Assembly (NCBI GenBank): GCA_026214975.1
Contig: CM047817.1
Coordinates: forward strand, 57,408,246-57,472,245
Direction: 5' to 3'
DNA length: 64,000 nucleotides
DNA from: Gentiana macrophylla
Taxonomy: Eukaryota > Streptophyta > Magnoliopsida > Gentianales > Gentianaceae
The translations under genes were made by a program, and so were the position numbers. The first letter of the stretch is position 1; each line of letters begins with the position of its first letter. Under the pieces are notes generated by a model. The model was not told the DNA's origin, ran no database searches, and was given only the letters and a program-made list of their open reading frames with translations. Of the stretch, positions 1-10,874 are shown piece by piece.

Positions 1-410
1 AGGCAATGGATATGAGTCTTTTGGGTGTGCTTTGTTTAGATCTCGTGAAGTCTACACACATGCGCCAACTCCCATCAGCTTCTTGACTAATATCGGGTTA
101 GCTAGCCATTCGGGATAGAATACCTCTTTCACTATCTTGGTCGCTAAGTAGCTTGCCGACTTCCAACTCGATGGCCTCAAGTAGATCCGACGCAAAATTT
201 CTCTTCTTCTGTTTGACTGGCTTTTTAGCCTAGTCAATTTCTAGCTTATGAACCGCGATGTCGGTGGACAGCCCCGGCATGTCGGTGGCTTTGGGCAAAG
301 ATGTCCCTGAACTCGATTAAAAGCTCGACCAGTAGCTGTTTTTCTTTCTCTGGGATCCAAATCCCGACTTGCACACACTGATCGTCCTCTCCTTCCCAGT
401 CGGACGTTTT
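1..410 (-). pseudogene. Tat-like Ty3 protease-RT linker and start of reverse transcriptase
   Basis: Pieces in three frames spell the usual Ty3 linker (LLIEFRDIFA) and then the N-terminal RT region KEVFYPEWLANPILVKK. In related elements the RT palm domain continues directly from there. Here the sequence runs off the left edge after a degraded match to the next conserved block. Catalytic RT residues would lie outside the window. Several frame changes in 400 bases show the copy cannot make a working polymerase as written. Confidence 0.7.
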
Positions 411-412
411 GA

Positions 413-925
413 TCAAGGCCACCTGGAGACCCAACTCTTCTCCTCTTCTTCCTCTGTAATCAATTCCTCGACTAAGACTTGTTGAACCGCCATCTTCCCA
501 TTCATGACAACAGAGTTACAACTCCGAGCGACTTCAACGTCTCCTTTTACTTCATGGGAACCGCTCCTGGTAGGAAATTTCATGCTATTATGAAAAGTCG
601 AAATTATAGCTCGAAGATCGAAGAGCGCTGGTCGTCCTAGTATAACATTATATGCTGAGGGAGCCTTGACCACCACATAACTTAATTCAAGTGTCCTTCC
701 CTTCTCGCCGTCCCCAACTGTCGTGAGTAACTTTATCGAGCCCATGGGATGGACTACTTGTCCTGTGAATCCGAACAAGGGGGATGCTATAGGAGCCAAG
801 TCTTTCTCTTTCAGCTTCATCGCTTGAAACGCCGAGTGATATATGATGTTCACTGCACTCCCGTTATCGATACAGACTCTCGATACACGGGCTCGACTAA
901 TAACTGCCTCAATAACTAACCCTTC
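413..925 (-). pseudogene. Tat-like Ty3 protease domain
   Basis: The minus-strand frame contains CIDNGSAVNIIYHSAF followed by a flap-like and C-terminal part ending YNVILGRPALFDLRAIIS. This is the pattern of the retropepsin domain between gag and RT in Ty3 elements. The usual catalytic D-T/S-G triplet reads D-N-G here, a substitution at an active-site residue, unless it is a base error. The longest open stretch is 146 codons starting at an internal Met at 853; the real domain begins upstream in the same polyprotein, so that Met is not a true start. It ends in a frameshift at about 413. Confidence 0.75.
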
Positions 926-1299
926 GCTATGACACCTCGACTTGGGGATATCATCACAAGGGCCGTATCCGACTTCTGTCGTGAATCTGAGCGGCTTGCG
1001 CTCTCTCGAGCTATTAGCTGGCTCTTCACTGGTCCGATCCTTATCACTTTCATCCGGACCAAAGATCGTATTGACATAGTTTACTGTGTCGATTTTCTTC
1101 GCACTGCCCCGCCAAAGTTATCTCTGTTGTTTCCTTCCCGACTGGGATCGATTCCTCCGAGGTGACCGATCCTTCGTCTCTGGGCATCTCGACCTCGGTT
1201 CCCGCCTTGATCGGAGATTTTCCTCTTAAATTCCCCCACACCCTCTGGGCCCATCATACCGAGATCCGCCAACAACTTCGCCTAGCTTTCCTTCCCGAA

Positions 1300-2708
1300 T
1301 GCAGACGCCGATGTCTCTCTTGGTCGATACAATCCTCTCGTTGTATGGCCTATGTCTTCGTGAAAATCACGATGATTTGCTTGCATTCCTCTTTTCTCGA
1401 GGCTTCTTCAACGGTGGCGGTTTCTCGCCAAGTTTTTTGAAAGCATAATCGACAACACCTCGGATCGAGGTCGATTGAGCGGGATAAAGTCCTTATCACG
1501 TGAGGTCCCTTCTGCCCCACGGTCCGAGGTGGACGTGTCGATACGGTCCTAAACCGATGGCTTGCTTTCGACATCCCGCTCTTTGATCGATTCTGCTCGG
1601 ACCTCGGGTGTCTTTCTTGTGGTCCATCCAGCCGGATTGGGTGTGCCGCCGCGATCGCTCTTCCCTTGATGTAATCTATGCACCACATTGACACATTCGC
1701 CCATGGTATGGGAACATCTCGCTCAACTTCATGTATAACTTAGTATTACGCAAAGACACCCTACGAACGACGCGTGATCGGAAGTCGGTCATCTGCGTCC
1801 CTGACCAAAGATGGCCTCGAGATTAAACCTCTTCAAATATTCCATCATTGTTTCATCTTTTTGCTGCCTCACATTCATGAGGTGCGTGGCACTCAGATGA
1901 AACTTCTTATTGACTATAAACGCATCTCGGAATTTTCGAGCGAGTACGGCAAAACTGGAAATCGACCCTGGTCGTAGCTTCGTGAACCATTCTCTTGCTC
2001 GACCTACGAGTAGCGTCTCGAATGCCCGACAGCGCATTGCATCGGGTGCTCCATCCAACCTCATTTGAGATAGATACATGTGGAGATGGTCCTCCGGGTC
2101 GGTGGTGCCATCATAAGGTTCTATTTTTGGTATCTTAAACCCCTTGGGTTTAGGAAAGCTCTCGATCTCCTTCGTGAAGGGAGACTCGAGCCACAACGAA
2201 ACCTGGTTCTTTCCCAAAATTGCATTCAACTCTTCCCGGCGCTATCATCATCCCCTTTCTCGTGTTTTTGGTGGATCTCACGTCTCTTCCTTTCCATCGA
2301 GCTAGATGATGCGCTTATTTCGCCCCTGTGAGTCCTTTTAGGCTTGTCCACTACATCTTTCTGACCGCCTTCCGCCATAGCTTCTTTCTGGACGGCATCT
2401 GCCTGCCTTCGTGCCGTAATTGCCTCGGCTATTATCCTGGACATTACCTCCGGATCGCCTTCTTGCTAAACCGATCCGCAAGCGCCCGATATTCTGGAGC
2501 AAGAGCTTGTTTTTTACGGTTGGTGGGTCTCCTGGACAAGGTTCAAAGCTGGATCTTTTTCCCCCTGTTTCTGCTGAGGATCGTGCTGAATAAGATCCAA
2601 GGCGGGATCTTCCTCTCCTTGCGTATCAGGATCGATCGGCTCGTTCATCTGGGAGCCCTGATCAACCGCTCTGGATGCAGTTTTGGATGCATCTTTCTTG
2701 GGAGGCAT
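1300..2708 (-). pseudogene. Tat-like Ty3 gag, frameshifted
   Basis: The likely start is the ATG at 2708, about 45 bases after the primer site (MPPKKDASKTASRAVDQGS). The frame then breaks and resumes at 2444-1789. That stretch holds the retrotransposon gag core: PKIEPYDGTTDPEDHLHMYL, then RAREWFTKLRPGSISSFAVL and the LMNVRQQKDETMMEYLKRFN helix region. Further frames at 1694-1290 contain a degenerate knuckle-like stretch with FHEDIGHTT, which in relatives follows a Cys-x2-Cys-like pair. Gag would form the particle that packages element RNA. At least three frame changes and several stops separate the pieces. Assignment to gag is firm; exact limits are approximate. Confidence 0.8.
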
Positions 2709-2736
2709 CGTGTTCTTGCGTATTTAATCAATAGAG

Positions 2737-2754
2737 GCCCTCCTTCTAGCGCCA
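2737..2754 (-). other. Primer binding site of the Tat-like element
   Basis: One base inside the LTR, the minus strand reads TGGCGCTAGAAGGAGGGC. The position and TGGCGC start are those of a plant LTR-element primer site. I did not match the remainder to a named tRNA with certainty. Confidence 0.6.
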
Positions 2755-2755
2755 A

Positions 2756-3351
2756 TGACGATGACAAATTATGCCACCTTAGTGATTTGAGCCCTAATTT
2801 AATCTAGTGATGAACACACAAGAACCCTAATGCCAAGGAGGGAATGAGGGGGTGGATTTTATGTATGCGGCTGAGTCCAAGACTGTATCTTAGATTGCCT
2901 ACGTATCCTGTTATGTTACAGGAATCAAGCCTTACGTAGTTCCTGGATTGGGGTATTTATAATGACAATACTTGTCTAAACCCTAAGGTTAAGTCGGCTT
3001 GTATTATTGTCATCTTTACCCTTAAATGGGCCTTGACCCTTGCCCAAGCTATCACTGTGGGTGGGCCTGGACAGCTGGCGCGGACTCTGTCCTCGGTGTC
3101 GATACTGCCGACTTACGGTGATCGACTCTAGACTCATTGTCCTACGCTGCTAGCTGGTGTGGACTCTATCCTTATAGACTTGCCATCTCACACTGCTCGG
3201 TAGTCGATAGTCGTAACCTGGAGCCGGTTAGATGGCCCTAGCCTCGGTCCTGGGTCTCGACATGTGTATGTTGTAGCTCATTCATAATGTGATGACCAAC
3301 CGATAGACGACACGTGGAGGGAGTGAAACCCTGTATCGTCATGTATCAACA
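2756..3351 (-). repeat. 5' LTR of the Tat-like element
   Basis: On the minus strand this block begins TGTTGATACATGACG and ends ATCGTCA, immediately before the primer site. It is bounded by TG...CA and is about 596 bp. The partner LTR is outside the window, so the limits rest on the termini, the primer site and the downstream gag. Confidence 0.75.
2954..2961 (-). promoter_or_regulatory. Possible TATA box in the Tat-like LTR
   Basis: The minus strand reads TATAAATA about 390 bases into the 596-bp LTR, a plausible position for the U3/R promoter. This rests on the motif alone. Confidence 0.35.
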
Positions 3352-3457
3352 CAGTGTCTCCAAAAAGTCACAAAAGCCAACAACAAAAAATTATTTTTAA
3401 CACTTGTCCCATATTAAATCCTGATTCAAAGTCAGTATACACAACAAAGACAATAAC

Positions 3458-3563
3458 CTGCAAAATCTTGTTCAGTGCTTTTGATAACGAAGGTTTGAGA
3501 TCACCCGGATGCAATTGCCCGCTTTCATAATCCGCTTTTAATTCCTCAAAACTTGTGTAGACC
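3458..3563 (-). pseudogene. Single exon of cytosolic tyrosyl-tRNA synthetase (captured fragment)
   Basis: A 106-base minus-strand segment is bounded by an acceptor (CAG before 3563) and a donor (CAG followed by GTTATTG at 3457). It translates to VYTSFEELKADYESGQLHPG followed by DLKPSLSKALNKILQ. This matches the C-terminal part of the catalytic module of plant cytosolic tyrosyl-tRNA synthetase as I know the family. No other exon of that gene is visible within 2 kb on either side, so it is an isolated gene fragment. The exon is open with no stop. Fragment capture by a DNA transposon (CACTA, Pack-MULE or Helitron) is the simplest explanation; a segmental remnant of host sequence is the alternative. 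Confidence 0.7.
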
Positions 3564-3888
3564 CTGAATCAAAAGAACATGAATATAAATTATACAAAAA
3601 GGTTTGCATAAACAAATTATGCCTAAAATAGGCTTTTGAATGGATAATATCTGCAGAGATAACAAGTACAACATGTGATACTGAATATCAGCAGAAAAAA
3701 ACATATAGAATATATATAAGCAACTACGCAAGATCTGCACTAGTTAACTAAAGTTGTTCAAACAGCAAAAAAAAAAAGACCCACCCTTTCGGTCAAAATT
3801 ACCACAAAAGCTGCATCATATACTTAGCCACAACATTTCTCACAAATAAAATAAACACCTTTCTCACAAAATAGTACAAATCACTCAG

Positions 3889-4076
3889 CAACAACAAAAA
3901 CTCATTCAACAAAAAGAGGAAACAACCCGCAAATTGCAGCAAGAAACGAGAAGCATAGCTGCTTTAGAAAACCGTGCAAATGAAGCAAGTCATAGATGCA
4001 ATGAACTTTCCATGGAACTAAACCTTATTCAACCTTTTATGGATAATTTACATAAAGAAAATCAGAAAATCCATAG
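3889..4076 (+). pseudogene. Isolated coiled-coil exon, unrecognised gene
   Basis: A 188-base open plus-strand stretch sits between an acceptor (CACTCAG) and a donor (CATAG then GTAAAG). It encodes a polar, Gln/Glu-rich helix including QQKEETTRKLQQETRSIAAL and ending MDNLHKENQKIHR. The composition is that of a coiled coil. I do not recognise the parent gene. It faces opposite to the neighbouring synthetase exon and LRR fragment, so the three pieces cannot belong to one transcription unit. The flanking DNA at 3564-3888 and 3352-3457 looks intronic (AT-rich, no recognisable coding) and I see nothing else in it. Confidence 0.45.
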
Positions 4077-4089
4077 GTAAAGTCATTGT

Positions 4090-5017
4090 GACTCATCACC
4101 AGAAAATGCAACTGCGTTAGTGGCGGAAACAGATTCACAGGCAATGGCCCAGAAAGGGAATTGTTCCCTATCACCAATCTTTGCAAACTTCTTAGCCCTC
4201 TCAAATCCGGGGGAACAGGTCCAGATAAGGAATTAAATGTGAGATCAAGGTCAACTAGATTGGAAAGATCACCGAGTTCAGGGGTATCAAAGAAGACAAA
4301 CTATTTCCAGATAAATTCAAGAACTTCAACTTAGACAAATTACCAATGCCAGGAGGAATGATCCCAGTTAATGAATTAACAGAGACATTAAGCAAACTAA
4401 AATTTCCTATGGATGCTAAAGACTCAGGGATCAACCCTGTCAGTGAATTTTTCGAAAGATCCAGAACTTCTAGGCTAATCAATTGACTCAAACTGGCTGG
4501 AATTGAACCAGGAAGACTATTATCAGATAAATATAGACCATTCAAGCTACTCAAATTGCCAATAGTTGAAGGAATTGAACCAAAAATAGAACAAGAACTA
4601 AGATCAATCACTTTGAGGAAAGCAAGTTTTAAACCAAACCAGCCAGGAAATGAACCGGGAAGAGTGAAATTGGAGGCATTAAAGGAAGCCAAAAAGAGAA
4701 ATTCGAGAGCATCAACAGAGAATTGTGGTTTTTCGTCTTCCAAAGACGGGTTCGCTTAAACCCCGAGATGGTGATCCCGGTGACAAGGCCATTCAGATGC
4801 TGAATGCCCTTCCGAATAAGCAAGGGTCTAACTATAAAGGCCATTGTTTAGCCCTCAAACCCAATGAAGATCTCAATTGAATCAAAGCCAATCTCTCCAC
4901 GCCTGAATTCAACAGCTTGTTCTTTCTTTCTGTTTCTACTGATCGTCCAAAACAAAGCAAAGAGAGAAACACAAAACAAACAAACACCGGTTTGATACTC
5001 CGATCCACCATCTCCAC
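4090..5017 (-). pseudogene. LRR receptor-like kinase, 5' fragment (ectodomain only)
   Basis: From the ATG at 5017 the minus strand gives a hydrophobic signal peptide (PVFVCFVFLSLLCFG). A cap region follows (LIQLRSSLGLRAKQWPL), then an in-frame TAG, then frame-shifted ISGFKRTRLWK and a run of leucine-rich repeats (LEVLDLSKNSLTGLIPESL and similar). A frame change near 4260 leads to PELGDLSNLVDLDLTFNSLS and ends near 4090. The wording closely resembles the LRR receptor kinase family represented by Arabidopsis At2g16250. The transmembrane and kinase parts are missing and there are at least two frame breaks and a stop, so this is a pseudogene fragment of a plasma-membrane receptor. Confidence 0.8.
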
Positions 5018-5402
5018 TCAAAATTCATTGATATCCAAAACCCTTCACATTACAAATACATGAATTCATATATGTCTCACTGTATGAATATCTCGTAGAA
5101 CCAAATGTGATATAGATAATGAGAAGAGGATTAGGGATTCTTGATATACGACAAAAGAATATACATTACCTTTGGGGAATCTCAGACTCAAATCGAGACA
5201 GGAGATGGCCGGCCGCTTCAATACGATTTGGGGAAAGAGCTGTCGTCAGAGTGATTTGAGGGAAGGTAGCGGCGTGAGTGATTTTTTGAGGGCTTTAGCA
5301 AAATAATTTAATATATGAAATGATTTTGCCGAGAATATATGATTCCCGCTTCACAATTTACTATGTGCACATAAAAGCAAGTCATAAATATTTTATAAAA
5401 TA
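5018..5402. other. Upstream flank of the LRR fragment, left border of the MULE
   Basis: No coding sequence is seen. On the minus strand 5160-5290 resembles a 5' untranslated exon ending in a donor-like AAGGTAATG, possibly the leader captured with the LRR fragment. AT-rich DNA follows. The 9 bases TATAAAATA at 5394-5402 are the left copy of the MULE target duplication. Confidence 0.5.
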
Positions 5403-5485
5403 GTGTTATTTGTTTATAAGGACGTGTTTTGGTACTTAATTAGGCACTTAGGACATCAAAAAAATATCATTAGTTATAAGGACGG
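5403..5485 (+). repeat. MULE left terminal inverted repeat
   Basis: This end pairs imperfectly with 29453-29533. Shared blocks, read inward, are TTTTGG, TTAATTAGGCA, AGGACA and TTAGTTATAAGGAC. By eye similarity is about 60 to 70 percent, low for a classical MULE TIR, and fits the short or degenerate ends of VANDAL-like MULEs. Confidence 0.65.
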
Positions 5486-6806
5486 ATTTATTCTACTTTT
5501 CCACTTCTACCCTTCATATATACGGTGTGTTTAACGCATACTCATCGCTGTCTTTATTGCAAATTCAAATCCTCTTCATAATCACAAAACTGATTCTGAT
5601 TCGCATTAATTCTGCTTTGATATGCTTTCAATTCTGATTCTTATGCAATTTCTGCTTGTGTAATTGGATTGGTCGCGCGATCCGCCGCCGTGTAATCGAT
5701 TCCGATTCGCAATTTCGCTTTCGCTTAATTTTCTTTGTCGATTTGTGCATCAGAGTTTCGAAGGATCATCCAGCTTCGTTGTTCATCTTCTTCTTCAATT
5801 TTTCTGGTAATTTTTTAGATTTTTTCGTGCATTCAGTTCTTGATTTTTCATATTTGTCTGATACTTTTCGAGATTTTGTTCATTACTCATGTTTGTTATT
5901 GATTTTGTTCGTGCCTTTTTTCTTCAAGTATTCTAAGTGGTCTATGAGTTTGAATGATTTTGCTTCTTGTTTGAATTAGCTTTTCTTCTTCTCTGTGTTT
6001 TGTTCTTTAAGTCTTCATTTTTGTTTTTCTGATTTGGCTTGTATTATGTTTGTTTATAGTATTGATTGATGCAGTGACTTCTTGTAGTAGTCATTATTCT
6101 TCATTGTTACATTTGTTATTTTTTAATGATTTTTGTAATATATGTTATTTTTGTTTGTATGCAAAGTGAATTTTTGTCGTAGTTAGTGTTATTTCGTAGT
6201 CACGTTTGTTCTTTTGAATGATTTTTGCATTATATGCAAGTGTATTTTAAGTGGAATTAGTATGTGTTTTCTTTTAGTATGTGAGTTTGATGTTTCTTTT
6301 GTAATTTTGTGAATATGCTTTACATGATTTTTGATTGCATTCTAAATCTGATTATTTGAGTTTCACTATGGTGATATGTCATGTTCTTTTTGCTTTGCAG
6401 ATTCTGTAATGTTTTTTGGGATTTATTGTGTATTGAGGACAGACAGTGGTATATTTCCATGTTGTTGAATGAATGTTGTAATCAGTGTATTTGAATTTCA
6501 GTTTTTATGGCTATATACCTGATTTTGTGTATGCAGTGACATTCATCCATTATGCGTGTGATGTCATTTTTATGCTTGATGACATTGCCTGCTATGTATT
6601 GACATACATCTTTTTTTTTGGGTAACTGTGTTATTTTAGGTGATTTTATTCAATATTGATCTAATGTATTGACTTATCAGAATTATATTGAATAATTATT
6701 GGACTGAGTGAAGTTATTTGGAATGCGTATTCATGATGTAGTATTTGCAGTGACATCCTTCTCCATTGCAGTGACATAGTCCTTTTTTTCCCTGCAGGGT
6801 TATATT
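5486..6806 (+). other. MULE transposase leader: 5' UTR exon and long intron with motif copies
   Basis: 5620-5812 looks like a 5' untranslated exon ending in a donor-like CTGGTAATT. The next kilobase is T-rich intron-like DNA ending in CCCTGCAG just before the coding start. The intron holds GCAGTGAC at about 6071, 6532, 6748 and 6768. No coding sequence is seen. Confidence 0.5.
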
Positions 6807-8553
6807 GTGTTCACAATGTTGATTCTTGTGTGCAACTATAAGGAAGAGATGTGTGTTGTCACAGTGACAGCTGATAGTACGTTAAAGTCTATTCATGATA
6901 AACTTTCAAATCGGTGGACATATTTGAAGGATATGTCCATCAGTTTGTATTATGTGTTGCCTGATGATCCCAAGTGGCTGTTATGTTCCGATGATGATGT
7001 GCAGTCCATGATTGATGTTGCTGAATCGTACAGTGATAAGCGTGTTAAAGTCGAGGTTGTACGGAATGATGTTGTTGGTTCTTCATCATCTTACAATAAT
7101 GGTAGTTGTGTTGGATCTGAGGATGTTGTGGATGATGAGGGTTCTATGATTTCGTCTTCGACTGATAGTAATGTGTTGACCTTTGGTTGGGACAAAATTG
7201 TAATCAAAGAAGGTCAATTGTTTGTTGGTGGTGCGGAAGATTTTAGGGAGTGCCTTCAAAAGCTGTCTATACAAACTGGTTTTAAGTATGTGTACAAGAA
7301 GAATGATAATTGTAGGATTTATGTTGTTTGTGCTAAGATGAATGAAGCAAATTGTAGTTGGTATGTTCGTGCTTCGGTACAGAAATCAAGTGGATTCTTT
7401 TATGTAACTAAGTTGTGCAATGTTCATACTTGTGGTACGTCTTCGAGATCTTTTGGGCGAGATCGTCGTGTGACTTCTGATCTTCTTTCGCAGGTTGTTC
7501 TTCGTAAGGTTCGTGAAGACTCGAAGTTTCTCTGCATCGATTTGCGACTTTTGGCCGGTAATCGATCATGGTCGTGCGCGTTTCTTATGCGATTGCTTGG
7601 TCTCTTTGTTAACAAAGATAGGATTTGTTATATGGTGATGTTAAAACCTCATTCAAAAGTTTGCATGGTTATGTTAATAAAGTGTGCGTGAAACGAAACT
7701 GGTTCATTGTTATTTTAGAGGTGCATCCTGAATCTCGTCATTTTCAACGGCCGCTTTTATTGCGTTTGATGCTTGTATTCGTGGGTTCAAACATTGTCGA
7801 CCAATGCTCTTTCGGATGGGGCTCATTTGAAGTTTGATCACCTGGCCATTTGTTGGGTGCAACTGGGAAGGATGGTGATAATGGTATGTGTTATTTTGAG
7901 TAATTGTTTATCTTTTATGCAGTGACACTTGAGTTTATGCAGTGACACTTGAGTTTATGCAGTGACACTCTATTTTATTATTTGAGAGTTGGTTTTTATC
8001 GATCGCCATGTGGCATTGCTTTGATACCTTCTTTTTGATTTCCTGTATCAACTGTCTCTGCGTTTAGGTTCTGATTATGACTGTGTTTTTGCACTTTCTT
8101 GTTTTGGTATTAAGATTTTTGTTGCAGTGACATTGTTTTTGTGTTCTTTTCCTTGTGATGTTCGATTTGATATTGTTCTAGGAATATATCCTCTGTGTTA
8201 TGGTGTTGTTGATTCTGAGGATTTCGATAATTGGAGATGGTTCTTGTTGCATTTGAAGAATTTGCTTATCCGATTGGTCGGATGACGTTCATGACCCGAG
8301 TGAATCTCGGACTATTGGATGCTATACGTGATGTTTTTCCTGATGCATTCCATTCTTATTGTATTTACCATTTGAAGTTGAATCTGAAGACTTGTTTTAG
8401 TGGTAAATATGTAGGTAAATGTTTGCGTGAGAGAATGGTCCATTTGTTTTACCAATGTGCTTATGCTCCGACTGTTGAAGAGTATGAGAAATATATGGCT
8501 GATATGTTACTTGAAGGTGGAGAGCGTGCATAAACGTTCTTTTCGAATTTAGA
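6807..8553 (+). pseudogene. MuDR-type transposase, N-terminal part (DNA-binding and catalytic core)
   Basis: The transposase would cut the MULE ends and join them to target DNA in the nucleus. The frame opens at 6807 with a PB1-like module (CVVTVTADSTLKSIHDKLSN; CSDDDVQSMIDVAESY). A linker follows, then the MuDR DNA-binding region (CSWYVRASVQKSSGFFYVTK and CNVHTC, with its Cys and His pattern). Frame shifts near 7560-7700 break it. An intron runs from a donor near 7882 to an acceptor near 8181 and carries motif copies. The MULE core resumes (LGLLDAIRDVFPDAFHSYCI). Just before that, relatives usually have an S-D-R carrying a catalytic Asp; here it reads M-T-R. An in-frame TAA sits at about 8531. 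The Tekay insertion at 8554 ends this half. Confidence 0.85.
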
Positions 8554-10772
8554 TGTAATATCCCGATTTTCGAAAAAGGGCACTTCGGTCTTTTTATCGA
8601 AAATCCAAATATTATATTTAAAGGGTTAAGAAATAAAAGAATAATGGTAAAGAAAAAGATAAAAGAAATTTAAAAGGTTTATTTTTATGGAATTAATTTA
8701 ATAAAAGATAATTGGGAGGTTTAATAGGAAATTAAACCTCATTAGTCACTTTTACGCGTTCATTATTCATGAGAACAAGAAAAGGGGTGCAGACTGTGAA
8801 AAAAAAAGAGAAGAAACTTTTGCTAATCGTGGCTAATCCGTTGCTCGGTTGCGCTTGAGACTTCTCAAGGGAAAACGCCCACGTGGACGCAAGGATCGTG
8901 TTGATATAAGTTTTTTGGGAAAGGTTAGGTTTTTATCAATTTTGGATTTACGTGTTTGAACAAGTTGAGTGTTCAAAGTTTTTCCTTTCGTAGCTTTTGT
9001 GATTAGAATCGTAGTTTGATCAATTTGTAGGTTGGTGTTAAAGGCTAGGTTTTTGGCTACCAAATCATAAGTTTGGTTGTGTTGCTCGCTATACAAAGGT
9101 AACGGGTTTTCATATTGAATGATTGTTGTTTTATAATGATTAATGTGAATTAAAGGAGTGTTTAACCGTATTTTATTTGTGTTATTGTTGATTCGATCAA
9201 CAAGTTGTCTTCTTTGTTGTTTTACTCGCTTTGTTTAAATATATGCGTGTATGTTAATATATATATTTCTTGTTGAATTCAGTATATAGTACAAAGATCG
9301 CTTTGAGAAATAGATGGAAAAAAATGGGAGACTCTTGACCTTCTTTCTTTTCACTGTGTTAATAATAATAATAATAATATAATAAATATTTGTGGTTTGA
9401 AAGTTTGGTATAAAAAAAGGGACAACTATGACATGCTGCTTCCGTGGGCATTAAATAAAAAAAAGAAGAGAATTTTGTATATATATATATATATGAATAG
9501 CAAAGTGTTTATTTAATTTGTTTGTAGTGTGGTGGTATACTAGAGTATGGTTTGGGGTCTTCCTATTATGATCTAAACAACCTTAATAAATATTCATGAA
9601 CATTACAAAGCCATGAATAGGTTTCTGATGCGTTTAGTTCTGCACCAAGTGGACTTCTTATGGATGAAACTTGGGACCGTCGGAAACTTAGGATTGGCCT
9701 TGTGCTTTGATGAACTAGGGATCATCATTGTCTGTGTAATTGCTAGCTTGAGTCTAAGGGTCTAAGAAGAGGGAGTAGGAAGCTTTTGTACTGAATGAAA
9801 CTAGGTGGCTAGTTAATCGCTTAATAAACGTAATTGACTAGATAAAAGATTAAGCATCATGAGAGCTTGAATTGGCACAGTACAACATCGGCAATGTGTT
9901 GGTTGGCCAGATAAAGTGGTAATGGTCACCGCCGGATTCTAGACAAAGCCGCTTAAAGTAGTGATCATACCGCCGGGCAACCTCACTAACGAAATAGTCA
10001 TTCACCGGACAGCTTCTAGTGCTAGCTTGATTAAAGTGATTGATTGTCTCGGGACCGCCAGAGATTTATCTCTATAGGGTTGCAACTTTTGTCTTAGTGC
10101 ATATCTCACTAAGTGTAGTGCCTCGCAAACATGTTTGTAACATAGATAAGCTAAGCTAGTAACCCTAGGGACCTCATGTTATACTATGAATATAACGTGA
10201 TAGTTAGATGTAAGATCATGCTTAAACGGTTTATTAATAAGATGATAATTACTTGCTTTCTTTATAAAACGCATGATTTCAATAGCTTCTACTCGTTACT
10301 AAGTACGTATGTACTTACCCGTTAAATGTTTTATTGAGAAGATGAACAGGTTTATGGAGACGAGGAGTATGATGAAGATGTTTGAGGTCTTGATATGAAG
10401 ATGTTTTATATGAAATTGTTCTTTTGGAAACTTTCTTTTATTTCAAGTTTGATACAAACTATGTTGTTATTTCAGATTGAATATTGTTTTTGTTTGGCTC
10501 GTTTAGTGGTCTTTGTTGTAAGACTAGATCGTTTGGCTTCTTTTGTTTTGGATTTGATGTAAGACGTTTCAATTTCCAATTTGGATTTTAGTGCAGCATT
10601 GAATCTGGTTTTGTTGGTCTTTGAAATTAATTTCCCCGAGTCGTTTCGTTTCCGCATTGTGTTTATGATATATGACGTAAGGCTTATGTATAATATTGGA
10701 TTATATTTAATATTATACATGCCGGGCGTTCGTTTCCGGATCAGGACTCGGGTCCGGGAACGGGGCGTCACA
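8554..10772 (+). repeat. 5' LTR of the Tekay-type element
   Basis: 2219 bp, with TG...CA ends. It contains (TA)n and (AAT)n microsatellites near 9365-9500. Antisense open frames at 8833-9096 and 10472-10789 recur in the other LTR and are not genes. Confidence 0.93.
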
Positions 10773-10774
10773 GT

Positions 10775-10786
10775 TGGTATCAGAGA
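10775..10786 (+). other. Primer binding site (initiator Met tRNA) of the Tekay-type element
   Basis: TGGTATCAGAGA begins two bases after the 5' LTR. It is complementary to the 3' end of plant initiator tRNA-Met. Confidence 0.85.
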
Positions 10787-10874
10787 CAATGTTTCTTTGC
10801 TGCTTAGGACTTGACTTTCTTGAGATAAGTGTTTAGAGCCTTAGTAATCCGTAAGTTCTCTCTCTTCTTCTACA

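Larger units (their letters stand above)
1..2755 (-). mobile_element. Tat-like Ty3 retrotransposon, 5' internal region (truncated by window edge)
   Basis: Read on the minus strand from its 5' LTR at 2756-3351, the internal region gives a primer site, gag, a retropepsin-like domain and the first residues of reverse transcriptase, in the normal Ty3 order, before the window ends. Reading frame changes many times, so the copy is dead. The gag wording (GTTDPEDHLHMYLSQMRL) and the protease context (NIIYHSAF, ILGRPALFDL) resemble plant Tat/Retand-type Ty3 elements rather than chromoviruses. The 3' LTR and the second target duplication lie outside the window. The base just beyond the LTR starts CAGTG, the expected 5-bp target duplication if a copy is found on the far side. 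Confidence 0.85.

Noticed and set aside
4250..5017. LRR receptor kinase as an active host gene interrupted by the MULE
   Set aside because: It has a stop and frame breaks, lacks the kinase half, and lies next to fragments of unrelated genes. The MULE is upstream of its start, not inside it.
5403..5485. Classical long MULE TIR (over 100 bp, highly similar)
   Set aside because: Similarity between the ends is limited to short blocks and fades after about 85 bases, so I describe them as short degenerate ends.
6861..6870. ACAGTGACAG in the transposase coding exon as a motif copy
   Set aside because: It lacks the leading G of GCAGTGAC and encodes the conserved VTVTAD stretch. A single chance near-match in coding sequence does not contradict the non-coding pattern.
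10472..10789. Antisense open frame of about 105 codons in the Tekay LTR (repeated at 17845-18180)
   Set aside because: It lies in a long terminal repeat, starts and ends within LTR text and has low-complexity composition. It is repeated only because the LTR is.
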